Shown here: piece after piece, positions 42,990 through 53,700 of the stretch | Layout: every line of letters begins with the position of its first letter | Numbering within the stretch: position 1 is the stretch's first letter | NCBI GenBank assembly: GCA_030248195.1 | Contig: JASAND010020403.1 | Coordinates: forward strand, 27,791-91,790 | From: Trissonchulus latispiculum | Lineage: Eukaryota; Nematoda; Enoplea; Enoplida; Ironidae | DNA: 64,000 nucleotides | Direction: 5' to 3' | Program-made: the position numbers and the translations under genes | The notes under the pieces: generated by a model | Told to the model about the DNA's origin: nothing | Seen by the model: the letters and a program-made list of their open reading frames with translations, nothing else | Databases searched by the model: none

Positions 42990-43649
42990 CTCGGTTTCAT
43001 GGGTGCCTGACACCTCTCGCATCTCCTATTTCCTCGGTTTCTTCTTGGTCCACCAGCTCGGGTAGAAGTGCTACACAATTCCGTCCCAGTCTCATCTCTG
43101 ACCTGGTACGACGACTGAAGTATACTTAGGTACTGCCTAATTGTGACCTGTCGTCCTGAAGTTGCAAGAAGTGTTTGTCAAGATGCCTATGCCTTATTAG
43201 TTGAAAACGGAGAACCAGATGAGCGAGCAGTGACAAAATGAGTCGGATTTGGAAGTTTTTCTAGACGCCCAATACGTTTGTGGAGCTGACAAAATCTTTT
43301 AGGTAGTCGTAAATTAACCTAAATAATTTAATTAATAATATTTTAAAATATTTTATAGTATATAACAGTAATATTTTACGGACACCACATTTTTGTCTCA
43401 CCTATTCTCTTGCAAAAAAATTGCTACGTCAAAAAATTCTGTTATATACAATGTTAGCGCTGTTGAAAGTGTTCCCGTAGCTTTTTTTATTGCTAATTTT
43501 AAAGCTAATTTTTATTCCTGCTGGAGCAGGAATGTATAAAACGAAGTTTGGCTATGTTTAGCGTGTGCTTTCTTTATTTGGCCACGACGGGGCCCTATCT
43601 TCAGCACAGGGCTAGTATAGGGCACTTTTGTGGGGAAGTTAATTTATGC
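42990..43649. other. no gene supported
   Basis: AT-rich DNA, including AATTAATAATATTTTAAAAT near 43,331 and a TGCTGGAGCAGGAA segment. No exon or element end is supported. Confidence 0.35.
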
Positions 43650-43655
43650 AAATTA

Positions 43656-44378
43656 GGGCCCATGTCAAGATAAAAGTTAGAACCCCCAGAACCCCCGTCA
43701 GAAAAAAAGGAGGTTCTCAAATTTTTTCATGCGTTTGCATCCAGGACTTTGATTTATTCGTGACTACGTTGCGGATCCTTTCCTTCAGCAGGTACTTCAG
43801 CAGACATGATACGTTTATAATATGTATATATGTATCTCAGTCATCAAATTTGTAGCATATAACCGGGGTGTACTGGGGGGGTCCTCCTGGCTTTTCTCAT
43901 GAACTTAGACTGAAAATTCTGTGTATGAAACATCCAATATCCACAATATGGGTATCAATCGAAAGCTGACGACAAGAACAACAAGTTAGTCCTTAATTTA
44001 AGCAAGACAACGCGCACATTTTTCGGTACACCCGGACTCCAGAACCCTCTGAACTTCCAGCAAACACTTAAAACTAGGCAGTAGAGGATCAAATCTCCTG
44101 AAAAAATTTCAGAACCCCCAGAACCCCAAGAACCCCCATCAAAAATTTGAAACTAAATATATGTAGTCACGGATCAAATCTCTTCGAAAAGTTAAGAACC
44201 CCCAAGAACCCCCAGAACCCCCATCAAAAAATGAAACTAAACATAGTTATAGATCAAATCTCTACAAAAAATTAAGAACCCCCAGAACCCCAAGAACCCC
44301 CATGAAAATAAAAGCTTCAAGAAAATCAAGTGGTAGATCAGAACGCAACAAAAAGTGACTTGATCTTGACATGGGCCC
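43656..44378. mobile_element. foldback element with GAACCCCC tandem units
   Basis: Inverted termini GGGCCCATGTCAAGATAAA .. ATCTTGACATGGGCCC, flanked by a perfect 6-bp AAATTA direct repeat (43650-43655 and 44379-44384). The interior has four or five units with AGAACCCCCAGAACCCC, AAGAACCCCCAT and GATCAAATCTC. It also holds a copy of the ATATGGGTATCAATCGAAAG motif (43,947) seen in the 160-bp array units. Mirrored at 51973-52689 with its own TAATTT duplication. Confidence 0.78.
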
Positions 44379-44384
44379 AAATTA

Positions 44385-45788
44385 GGCTAGCAGCTATTTA
44401 AACGACGGAATTTGCTGTCTTCTCGCAGTTGTCAACTGTCAACAATCTAAACGGTTGCATATATGTGGGCGAATCAGTGCAGCTTGGGAGCTCACTTTGG
44501 CGCGTTAGGGAAAAAGTAATAGAATTTCTCAACTTAACAGATGTGAGAAAGTATTTTACTTGGTCTGTGGTACAGAAATAAAAATACATTTGTACTAAGA
44601 TCTTTGCACAAAAATATTTCTTTTATAATATCTTGTTGAGAAAAAGACTGAAAATGGATGAGATGCAGTTCTCATTTAACCACGATGACACTATATTTAA
44701 AATGGAAAATTAATTTGTTGTCTGCCGTTAATGGTTATTAACCAGTAGTTAAGTACAAGTACCATACTAGATAAGTAGACGCTGTTTAACCATCAGCAAG
44801 TGAAAAAGTGAGCATTTGAATAGGCTCACTCGCTGTTCCCGATTACCTAATATAATACAATTAGAAAGGTATACAATTAACATTTCCTACTGTAATTCGT
44901 ACATGTCTACGAAGGAATATTGCCCCTTTTGGGGACAACTTGTTGTTTTTCTTTTTACCTTGCGTGAACGTTCCTAATATTATCAAGAGTACGTAGTACA
45001 TGCGAATGTGACAACTTGCAGGCTGTCTAGAGTCTGGTGACAGCTGCAGGATCTGCAGGCTAACAGCTGAACCCTCACCCCACCCCTCACAAAAGTGTAT
45101 CTTGTGATCCTCCACATATTAATACCCAGCACACGCCGTATCTCTACGTGGTAAAGCTGGAAAAAACAACAGCTGAGTGCGTTTAATTTGTAACTGCTTC
45201 GAGCTTTAGAACGCAAAGATAGCGGGCGAATCGGTTTGAAGCGAACATACACGTTTGAGGGGGAGGGGTTTCAGTCTTAGTCGTTAGCGTACAGAGCGTG
45301 TACCCGGAGCTGATAACAAAGAGCCTGCCACTCTTATATTATGCAGTCTTGATTCATAACAGACAAACTGCGGGTCAACACCTGTGTTGCAACATTCAAG
45401 ACCCACAATGTTGATTCAGACGAAACTGCTTCAAAGCTCATCCATAAGCTGTCCGTTATCTTGTCTATCCAAACTTTATCTGTTTAAAGAAGGTGGTTTT
45501 CTTGCTGAAAGAAACTTCTGAAGACAGGGTAATTGTTCAGACATCAGGTGTCTCAATCTAAACCGAAACCAACTATTACCTATTTCAGACAAAGGGGGAA
45601 AGGATTAATAAAGCATGGCTTATTCACGTGTACAGCAACGAAGGTCGTTCACGTGCATGGCAATCTTCAGCTAAAATCTGTCGCAATTACAGCACCGAAG
45701 TAGCCTCAAATGAGGAAATGCAGAAAATTCTGCAAGGAAAATGAGATATTGCTGAGTGAAATCTGGAAGGCTTGTCTATCACCTTTCT
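44385..45788. other. no gene supported
   Basis: Single-copy-looking DNA, present in both arms. A possible acceptor (TTTTTTCCAG) precedes LYHVE.RRVLGINMWRITRY on the minus strand near 45,160-45,085. Without a recognised family or a donor site I do not call an exon. Confidence 0.3.
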
Positions 45789-45890
45789 TAGGGCCTTTTC
45801 AAGAAAGAGTAGAGTAGAGTTAAAATTTACTCAATCCTTTTCATGAAAGAGTTAGAAGCGGGAAAGTCCCGCTTGAGTTTAGTTAAAGGG
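45789..45890. repeat. hairpin MITE of the AGAGTAGAGTAGAG type, shortened
   Basis: GGGCCTTTTCAAGAAAGAGT, AGAGTAGAGTTAAAAT and TCATGAAAGAGTTAGAAGCG, followed by the small palindrome GCGGGAAAGTCCCGC. The right terminus is missing. Mirrored at about 50,475-50,595. Confidence 0.6.
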
Positions 45891-46340
45891 GGGCTATGAA
45901 TTTCAGTAAAAGTTCGATGTTGGAAAAGCTAAATAGTCTTTTACCACATAATAGTATTAGGTTTAGTGTAAAACAGTTTAAAGTTTGAAAGAATTCCACG
46001 CAGCGTAGCGTCCTGTGGAGCCATCAGAAGTTGGTGCTGTCGGTCCGAAGCTCGACACGACACGTAGACAAACTTTGCCTCGCCCTGATCGCTATGCGCA
46101 AGGCACGGTACCCAAATTTTCCAGAAATAGTTCTGACTTACAGTTTACAGACTTACTTACGTTCTGACTGACAGAAATAGTGCTTTGAGATCGTGTAAAA
46201 TAATGTCTATGTATTATTTTCTGTGGGATACAATCAAAGTGCGAAAAATTGGGTGTTGTATGCCTATACGGGTAGAAGCTCTAACTGACGTCTAATGTGC
46301 TGTGGTTTACCAAACGAACCCAACAGTTCCAGTTATTACT

Positions 46341-47114
46341 CCTGTAGGCACAGTTTAACAAGGGGGGTTATGGGAGGGGGGGTACGGGACCCCTCAAAAA
46401 TTGGAGGTTCGGTACAAGGGCTACTAAAATCAGAGCCAAGGGGCAAGGGACAGTGCCAGGAAAGGCAGGTCAAACTGAAAATTAAAGGAAATTTTAGCCA
46501 AAAATAGCTAAAATTTTTTAAATTTTCAAACAATTTCCAAACAGTCACTAAAAGCTGCCTATTTTGCTCTACAATGGCTGTAAAATAGCTAATTTTGCGC
46601 TCAATTCACTCAAAACTTGCAAAAATTGCACTTTGTCTAGTAAGGAATCCTGTCATAAATAAAATCGTGTAAACGATTAAATTTACACGATTTTGTAACA
46701 TTTTCTGAAAACTTTATATGATTTTTAAACGATTAGTTTTTAAGATATTGCTTTGACTTGCACTGTTTTTGTTCAATGCAAAAAGCTTTAACTTAACTTT
46801 ACTATGTCTGTATGAATATATGTTAAGCTAAAGTGCTGTGCCATTGCTGCAGCTGAGCCTTCAAGCAGAGGATACAAAAACTATAAACACAGAAGTTCAA
46901 AGCATCCGCTTACATGATTGTTACACGAATAAAATCGTGTAAATAATTCGTGTACACGCTAAATTTTGCCAATATTTTTGACACGATTCCTAAATTTTCT
47001 GCTGGGACCCTCCCCCCTAAATTTGAGATAGGGTACAAGGGCAGGTAAAATTTGGGCTAAAACAGGTACAGGACCCCTCAGGAATTGGTACCCTTGTTAA
47101 TGTGTGCCTATAGG
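46341..47114. mobile_element. TIR element with CCTRTAGGCACA ends, host of a nested MITE
   Basis: CCTGTAGGCACAGTTTAACA followed by AGGGG at the left is complementary to CCCTTG followed by TTAATGTGTGCCTATAGG at the right. Subterminal blocks GGACCCCTCAAAAATTGG and GGACCCCTCAGGAATTGG repeat in direct orientation. No transposase is present. A PIF/Harbinger-like MITE sits inside. The target duplication is not clear. Mirrored at about 49,265-50,040. Confidence 0.65.
46644..46990. mobile_element. PIF/Harbinger-like MITE, nested copy
   Basis: Ends GGAATCCTGTC .. GACACGATTCC with TAA duplicated (46641-46643, 46991-46993). Internal ATCGTGTAAACGATTAAATT and complementary segments match the family at 40157-40404. 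It is mirrored at 49389-49735 with TTA on both sides. Confidence 0.8.
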
Positions 47115-47190
47115 TGGTGCTTTGGAGTAGCTCAGCTACGATTCATAATTTCTGGTGAGAGTCCAACCTGTCGACGAGCTTGTCCCTTAC

Positions 47191-47395
47191 CAGTATCCAA
47201 TCTTTAAGACCAGCGATTCTGACGAATGCAACGTTCGAAATGTTCTGCCCATTGTCGAAAAGATGTCGTACCAACAAACTGCTCAAGGATGAGGGCCTAA
47301 CGCTCGAAACTGGCGCCCATCTGTATCGAAAAAGAACTCCCGAGTCACCAATGTACGGAACGTAGTCCAATTTATCATCGTAGCTACATGACAAC
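47191..47395 (-). CDS. orphan internal exon, membrane protein-like, unassigned
   Basis: A 205-base exon with consensus edges: acceptor TTTACCGCATCTAG ending at 47396 and donor CTG/GTAAGG at 47190. It encodes one split-codon base plus 68 codons: SCSYDDKLDYVPYIGDSGVL .. NISNVAFVRIAGLKDWIL. The DYVPYIGDSG segment weakly recalls the P.IS.tG motif of the Frag1/DRAM/Sfk1 membrane-protein family; this is a guess. No flanking exon is recognised in the arm. The mirrored copy (48987-49188) is 3 bases shorter and has a premature stop. Confidence 0.5.
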
Positions 47396-47629
47396 CTAGA
47401 TGCGGTAAATGTTTCATGCCTGTGAGAATAGGCTAAAAAGTGTTTTATTATAGGTTAAGCCATGTTGGCTTAAGTAAGTGAAAAGGAACGTAGGTTGAGT
47501 TTTCGTAGACCTAGCGGTATGGAGGTTAAGGTTAAGCCAATGATATAAATTTTTAGACCAAGCGCTGATTGTCGTAATAGAAGACTGGAAAATAGACCAA
47601 TTTTTGTGTGTTAAACCAAGTTAGATATG

Positions 47630-48165
47630 CCCTAGTACAACCAAGAAACATGGCTTGGCTCATTTTTGTATAGCTTGGCTTATATTAAACAACTTGGCTT
47701 AAGTTGTGTTATGTTTATCTGCGTGTGTACAAGGGGGGGGGGGTCAAAAACAGCCTAGTACAACCAAGAAACTTGGCTTGGCTTATTTTTCTATAGCTTG
47801 GCTTATATTAAACAAGTTGGCTTAAGTTGTGTTATGTTCATGTGCGTGTGTACAAGGGGGGGGAGGGGTCAAAAACAGCCCAGTACAACCAAGGAACTTG
47901 GCTTGGCTTATTTTTCTATAGCTTGGCTTATATTAAGTAACTTGGCTTAAGTTGTGTTATGTTCATGTGCGTGTGTACAAGGGGGGGATCAAAAACAGCC
48001 TAGTACAACCAAGACACTTGGCTTGGCTTATTTGTGTATTGCTAGGCTTATATTAAGTAACTTGGCTTAAGTTGTTCTATGTTCATCTGCGTCTGTACAG
48101 GGGGGGGGGGTCAAAAACAGCCTAGTACAACCTAGAAACTTGGCTTGGCTTATTTGTGTATTTCT
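47630..48165 (+). repeat. tandem array, about 120-bp unit, inner end of left arm
   Basis: Four to five units, each with CCTAGTACAACCAAGAAACT, TGGCTTGGCTTATTTTT, CTATAGCTTGGCTTATATTA, GGCTTAAGTTGTGTTATGTT and TGTACAAGGGGGGG. The G runs vary (7-10). The array ends in TATGTATATGTATGTATGTA. The right arm has only about two to two and a half units. Confidence 0.88.
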
Positions 48166-48460
48166 GTATGTATATGTATGTATGTATGTATAATTTTGTG
48201 TATTTGTCAATTTCCTCCCCCCCCCCAACATATTTCCCCCCAACAAATTCTCCAACAATTCCGTCCCAAATTCCCCCAACAACTTCAGCCCCGTTCAAAA
48301 CAAATTCTCTCTCCAACAAATTTAAACAAATTTCCCCCCTCCCCCAACAAATTTCTCCCAAACTAAATTTAGATAAACCCCCCCCTCGCCCAACAAACTT
48401 CACCCCTGATCCAATTCCGCTCCCCCTAAACAAATTTCCCCCAAAGAAATGTTTTTAATT
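48166..48460. other. C-rich spacer at the centre of the inverted repeat
   Basis: About 290 bases not mirrored. The plus strand is purine-poor with recurring CCCCCCAACAAATT-like words (CCCCCAACA, AACAAATTTC). It separates the two arms, so the palindrome has a real loop rather than a perfect point of reflection. No gene is seen. Confidence 0.75.
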
Positions 48461-48750
48461 AAGCCAAGCTATAGAAAATACGCCAAGCCAAGTTTCTTGG
48501 TTGTACTAGGCTGTTTTTGACCCCCTTGTACACACGCACATGAACATAACACAACTTAAGCCAACTTGTTTAATATAAGCCAAGCTATAGAAAAATAAGC
48601 CAAGCCAAGTTTCTTGGTTGTACTAGGCTGTTTTTGGCCCCCCCCCCCATTGTACACACGCACATGAACATAACACAACTTAAGCCAAGTTGTTTAATAT
48701 AAGCCAAGCTATACAAAAATGAGCCAAGCCATGTTTCTTGGTTGTACTAG
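48461..48750 (-). repeat. tandem array, about 120-bp unit, inner end of right arm
   Basis: About two and a half units of the same repeat as 47630-48165 in inverse orientation, with C runs of 5 and 10. Confidence 0.88.
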
Positions 48751-48986
48751 GGCATATCTAACTTGGTTTAACACACAAAAATTGGTCTATTTTCCAGTCT
48801 TCTATTACGACAATCAGCGCTTGGTCTAAAAATTTATATCATTGGCTTAACCTTAACCTCCATACCGCTAGGTCTACGAAAACTCAACCTACGTTCCTTT
48901 TCACTTACTTAAGCCAACATGGCTTAACCTATAATAAAACACTTTTTAGCCTATTCTCACAGGCATGAAACATTTACCGCATCTAG

Positions 48987-49188
48987 GTTGTCATGTAGCT
49001 ACGATGATAAATGACTACGTTCCGTACATGGTGACTCGGGAGTTCTTTTTCGATACAGATGGGCGCCAGTTTCGAGCGTTAGGCCCTCATCCTTGAGCAG
49101 TTTGTTGGTACGACATCTTTTCGACAATGGGCAGAACATTTCGAACGTTGCATTCGTCAGAATCGCTGGTCTTAAAGATTGGATACTG
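48987..49188 (+). pseudogene. disrupted copy of the orphan exon
   Basis: It retains the CATCTAG acceptor and CTG/GTAAGG donor of 47191-47395. A 2-base loss (AAATTGGACTAC to AAATGACTAC) creates an immediate stop, and a 1-base loss follows (TACATTGG to TACATGG). The total of three lost bases restores the downstream frame. The change could be decay or sequencing error. Confidence 0.6.
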
Positions 49189-49264
49189 GTAAGGGACAAG
49201 CTCGTCGACAGGTTGGACTCTCACCAGAAATTATGAATCGTAGCTGAGCTACTCCAAAGCACCA

Positions 49265-50040
49265 CCTATAGGCACACATTAACAAGGGTACCAATTCCTG
49301 AGGGGTCCTGTACCTGTTTTAGCCCAAATTTTACCTGCCCTTGTACCCTATCTCAAATTTAGGGGGGAGGGTCCCAGCAGAAAATTTAGGAATCGTGTCA
49401 AAAATATTGGCAAAATTTAGCGTGTACACGAATTATTTACACGATTTTATTCGTGTAACAATCATGTAAGCGGATGCTTTGAACTTCTGTGTTTATAGTT
49501 TTTGTATCCTCTGCTTGAAGGCTCAGTTGCAGCAATGGCACAGCACTTTAGCTTAACATATATTCATACAGACATAGTAAAGTTAAGTTAAAGCTTTTTG
49601 CATTGAACAAAAACAGTGCAAGTCAAAGCAATATCTTAAAAACTAATCGTTTAAAAATCATATAAAGTTTTCAGAAAATGTTACAAAATCGTGTAAATTT
49701 AATCGTTTACACGATTTTATTTATGACAGGATTCCTTACTAGACAAAGTGCAATTTTTGCAAGTTTTGAGTGAATTGAGCGCAAAATTAGCTATTTTACA
49801 GCCATTGTAGAGCAAAATAGGCAGCTTTTAGTGACTGTTTGGAAATTGTTTGAAAATTTAAAAAATTTTTAGCTATTTTTGGCTAAAATTTCCTTTAATT
49901 TTCAGTTTGACCTGCCTTTCCTGGCACTGTCCCTTGCCCCTTGGCTCTGGATTTTAGTAGCCCTTGTACCGAACCTCCAATTTTTGAGGGGTCCCGTACC
50001 CCCTCCCATAACCCCCCTTGTTAAACTGTGCCTACAGGAG
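49265..50040. mobile_element. mirrored TIR element (CCTRTAGGCACA ends)
   Basis: Inverse copy of 46341-47114, with the same nested MITE. Confidence 0.65.
49389..49735. mobile_element. mirrored PIF/Harbinger-like MITE
   Basis: GGAATCGTGTC .. GACAGGATTCC, with TTA at 49386-49388 and 49736-49738. Inverse copy of 46644-46990. Confidence 0.8.
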
Positions 50041-51972
50041 TAATATCTGGAACTGTTGGGTTCGTTTGGTAAACCACAGCACATTAGACGTCAGTTAGAG
50101 CTTCTACCCGTATAGGCATACAACACCCAATTTTTCGCACTTTGATTGTATCCCACAGAAAATAATACATAGACATTATTTTACACGATCTCAAAGCACT
50201 ATTTCTGTCAGTCAGAACGTAAGTAAGTCTGTAAACTGTAAGTCAGAACTATTTCTGGAAAATTTGGGTACCGTGCCTTGCGCATAGCGATCAGGGCGAG
50301 GCAAAGTTTGTCTACGTGTCGTGTCGAGCTTCGGACCGACAGCACCAACTTCTGATGGTCTCCAAGACGCTACGCTGCGTGGAATTCTTTCAAAACTTTA
50401 AACTGTTTTACACTAAACCTAATACTATTATGTGGTGTAAAAGACTATTTAGCTTTTCCAACATCGAACTTTTACTGAAATTCATAGCCCCCCCTTTAAC
50501 TAAACTCAAGCGGGACTTTCCCGCTTCTAACTCTTTCATGAAAAGGATTGAGTAAATTTTAACTCTACTCTACTCTTTCTTGAAAAGGCCCTAAGAAAGG
50601 TGATAGACAAGCCTTCCAGATTTCACTCAGCAATATCTCATTTTCCTTGCAGAATTTTCTGCATTTCCTCATTTGAGGCTACTTCGGTGCTGTAATTGCG
50701 ACAGATTTTAGCTGAAGATCGCCACGCACGTGAACGACCTTCGTTGTTGTACACGTGAATAAGCCATGCTTTATTAATCCTTTCCCCCTTTGTCTGAAAT
50801 AGGTAATAGTTGGTTTCGGTTTAGATTGAGACACCTGATGTCTGAACAATTACCCTGTCTTCAGAAGTTTCTTTCAGCAAGAAAACCACCTTCTTTAAAC
50901 AGATAAAGTTTGGATAGACAAGATAACGGACAGCTTATGGATGAGCTTTGAAGCAGTTTCGTCTGAATCAACATTGTGGGTCTTGAATGTTGCAACACAG
51001 GTGTTGACCCGCAGTTTGTCTGTTATGAATCAAGACTGCATAATATAAGAGTGGCAGGCTCTTTGTTATCAGCTCCGGGTACACGCTCTGTACGCTAACG
51101 ACTAAGACTGAAACCCCTCCCCCCTCAAACGTGTTGTTCGCTTCAAACCGATTGCCCGCTATCTTTGCGTTTAAAGCTCAAGCAGTTACAAATTAACGCA
51201 CTCAGCTGTTGTTTTTTCCAGCTTTACCACGTAGAGATGCGGCGTGTGCTGGGTATTAATATGTGGAGGATCACAAGATACACTTTTGTGAGGGGTGGGG
51301 TGAGGGTCAGCTGTTAGCCTGCAGATCCTCAGCTTCACGACTCTAGACAGCCTGCAAGTTGTCACATTCGCATTACTACGTACTCTTGATAATATTAGGA
51401 ACGTTCACGCAAGGTAAAAAGAAAACAACAAGTTGTCCCCAAAAAGGGGCAACATCCCTTGTAGACATTACGAATTACAGTAGGAAATTTAATTGTATAC
51501 CTTTCTAATTGTATTATATTAGGTAATCAGACAGGATGAGCCTATTCAAATCTCACTTTTTCACTTGCTGATGGTTAAACAGCGTCTACTTATCTAGTAT
51601 GGTACTTGTACTTAACTACTGGTTAATAACCATTAACGGCAGACAACAAATTAATTTTCCATTTTAAATATAGTGTATCGTGGTTAAATGAGAACTGCAT
51701 CTCATCCATTTTCAGTCTTTTTCTCAACAAGATTTATAAAAGAATATTTTTGTGCAAAGATCTTAGTACAAATTATTTTTATTTCTGTACCACAGACCAA
51801 GTAAGTCCTTTCTCACATCTTTAAGTTGAGAAATTCTATCACTTTTTCCCTAACGCGCCAAAGTGAGCTCCCAAGCTGCACTGATTGCCCACATATATGC
51901 AACGTTTAGATTGTTGACAGTTGACAACTGCGAGAAGACAGAAGTCCTCGTTTAAATGCTGCTGCCTAATTT
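50041..51972. other. mirrored DNA, no gene supported
   Basis: Inverse copy of about 44,385-46,340, including the shortened hairpin MITE (about 50,475-50,595). No exon or RNA gene is recognised. Confidence 0.4.
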
Positions 51973-52689
51973 GGGCCCATGTCAAGATCAAGTCACTTTT
52001 TTGTTGCGTTCTGATCTACCACTTGATTTTCTTGAAGCTTTTATTTTCATGGGGGTTCTTGGGGTTCTGGGGTTCTTAATTTTTTGTAGAGATTTGATCT
52101 ATAACTATGTTTAGTTTCATTTTTTGATGGGGGTTCTGGGGGTTCTTGGGGTTCTTAACTTTTCGAAGAGATTTTGATCCGTGACTACATATATTTAGTT
52201 TCAAATTTTTGATGGGGGTTCTTGGGGTTCTGGGGTTCTGAAATTTTTCAGGAGATTTGATCCTCTACTGCCTAGTTTTAAGTGTTTGCTGGAAGTTCAG
52301 AGGGTTCTGGAGTCCGGTGTACTGAAAAATGTGCGCGTTGTCTTGCTTAAATTAAGGACTAACTTGTTGTTCTTGTCGTCAGCTTTCGATTGATACCCAA
52401 TTGTGGATATTGGATGTTTCATACAGAATTTTCAGTCTAAGTTCAGTAGAAAAGCCAGGAGGACCCCCCAGTACACCCCGGTTATATGCTACAAATTTGA
52501 TGACTGAGATACATATATACATATTATAAACGTATCATGTCTGCTGAAGTACCCTGCTGAAGGAAAGGATCCGCAACGTAGTCACGAATAAATCAAAGTC
52601 CTGGATGCAAACGCATGAAAAAATTTGAGAACCTCCTTTTTTTCTGACGGGGGTTCTGGGGGTTCTAACTTTTATCTTGACATGGGCCC
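51973..52689. mobile_element. mirrored foldback element with GGGGGTTC units
   Basis: Ends GGGCCCATGTCAAGATCAAG .. ATCTTGACATGGGCCC with TAATTT on both sides (51967-51972, 52690-52695). Inverse copy of 43656-44378. Confidence 0.78.
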
Positions 52690-52695
52690 TAATTT

Positions 52696-53364
52696 GCATA
52701 AATTAACTTCCCCACACAAAAGTGCCCTATACTAGCCCTGTGCTGAAGATAGGGCCCCGTCGTGGCCAAATAAAGAAAGCACACGCTAAACATAGCCAAA
52801 CTTCATTTTATTATTGCTGCTCCAGCAGGAATAAAAATTAGCTTTTAAAATTAGCAATAACAAAAGCTACGGGAACACTTTCAACAGCGCTAACATTGTA
52901 TATAACAGAATTTTTTGACGTAGCAATTTTTTTGCAAAGAGAATAGGTGAGACAAAAATGTGGTGTCCGTAGAATATTACTGTTATATACTATAAAATAT
53001 TTTAAAATATTATTAATTAAATTATTTAGGTTAATTTACGACTACCTAAAAGATTTTGTCAGCTCCACAAACGTATTGGGCGTCTAGAAAAACTTCCAAA
53101 TCCGACTCATTTTGTCACTGCTCGCTCATCTGGTTCTCCGTTTTCAACTAATAAGGCATAGGCATCTTGACAAACACTTCTTGCAACTTCAGGACGACAG
53201 GTCACAATTAGGCAGTACCTAAGTATACTTCAGTCGTCGTACCAGGTCAGAGATGGAGACTGGGACGGAATTGTGTAGCACTTCTACCCGAGCTGGTGGA
53301 CCAAGAAGAAACCGAGGAAATAGGAGATGCGAGAGGTGTCAGGCACCCATGAAACCGAGACATA
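52696..53364. other. mirrored DNA, no feature seen
   Basis: Inverse copy of about 42,990-43,650. Nothing recognisable. Confidence 0.35.
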
Positions 53365-53553
53365 GGGGAGAGATGGGAAGAGTGGGAGGTTCAGCTTTGC
53401 TCTCAAGATTGAAAGTAAAGAATTGGTCCAGCCGGGAGCGAACCACGACCTATGGTCAAAGTCTGACATGCTACCCACTACACCACAGTGACATCAGCTG
53501 AATTACCATATCAGTCGTCGTGTCAATCTTTCGTATGCCCGCTTCCCTTACAA
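53365..53553 (-). repeat. mirrored tRNA-derived SINE (family 1)
   Basis: Inverse copy of 42798-42985. Box B (GGGAGCGAACCACGACC on the plus strand) and box A (CTACCCACTACACCAC) are intact. Confidence 0.75.
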
Positions 53554-53559
53554 ATGATT

Positions 53560-53700
53560 TTGATTTCTGCTTGCTGTGCTCACAGATGTCCGCGAGCCCA
53601 CTATCAGGTGAAGCCCTCGTGAAGGGCACTCGTGCCCGTCACTAGGAGCTTCCCCTAACAACTCTCTGGAGGCACAGCTGGCAGTGCTACAGCTTACACT
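53560..53700. mobile_element. mirrored small palindromic MITE
   Basis: Inverse copy of 42648-42790, with a GAAGGGCACTCGTGCCCGTC centre. Confidence 0.7.

Larger units (their letters stand above)
32330..48165 (+). repeat. left arm of a giant inverted repeat
   Basis: Position x here corresponds to about 96,350 minus x on the other arm. Checked pairs: 46295/50084, 42606/53745, 41134/55220, 39465/56885, 36317/60034, 33541/62792; their sums stay between 96,333 and 96,379. Net length drift is under 50 bp over about 15 kb. Differences are scattered substitutions and short indels, a few percent by eye. The outer end is not seen because the right arm leaves the window at 64000. Confidence 0.93.

Noticed and set aside
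48145..48458. Open frames rich in Pro, Gln and Asn in the central spacer
   Set aside because: Low-complexity C-rich DNA read in two frames at once; no sign of a gene.
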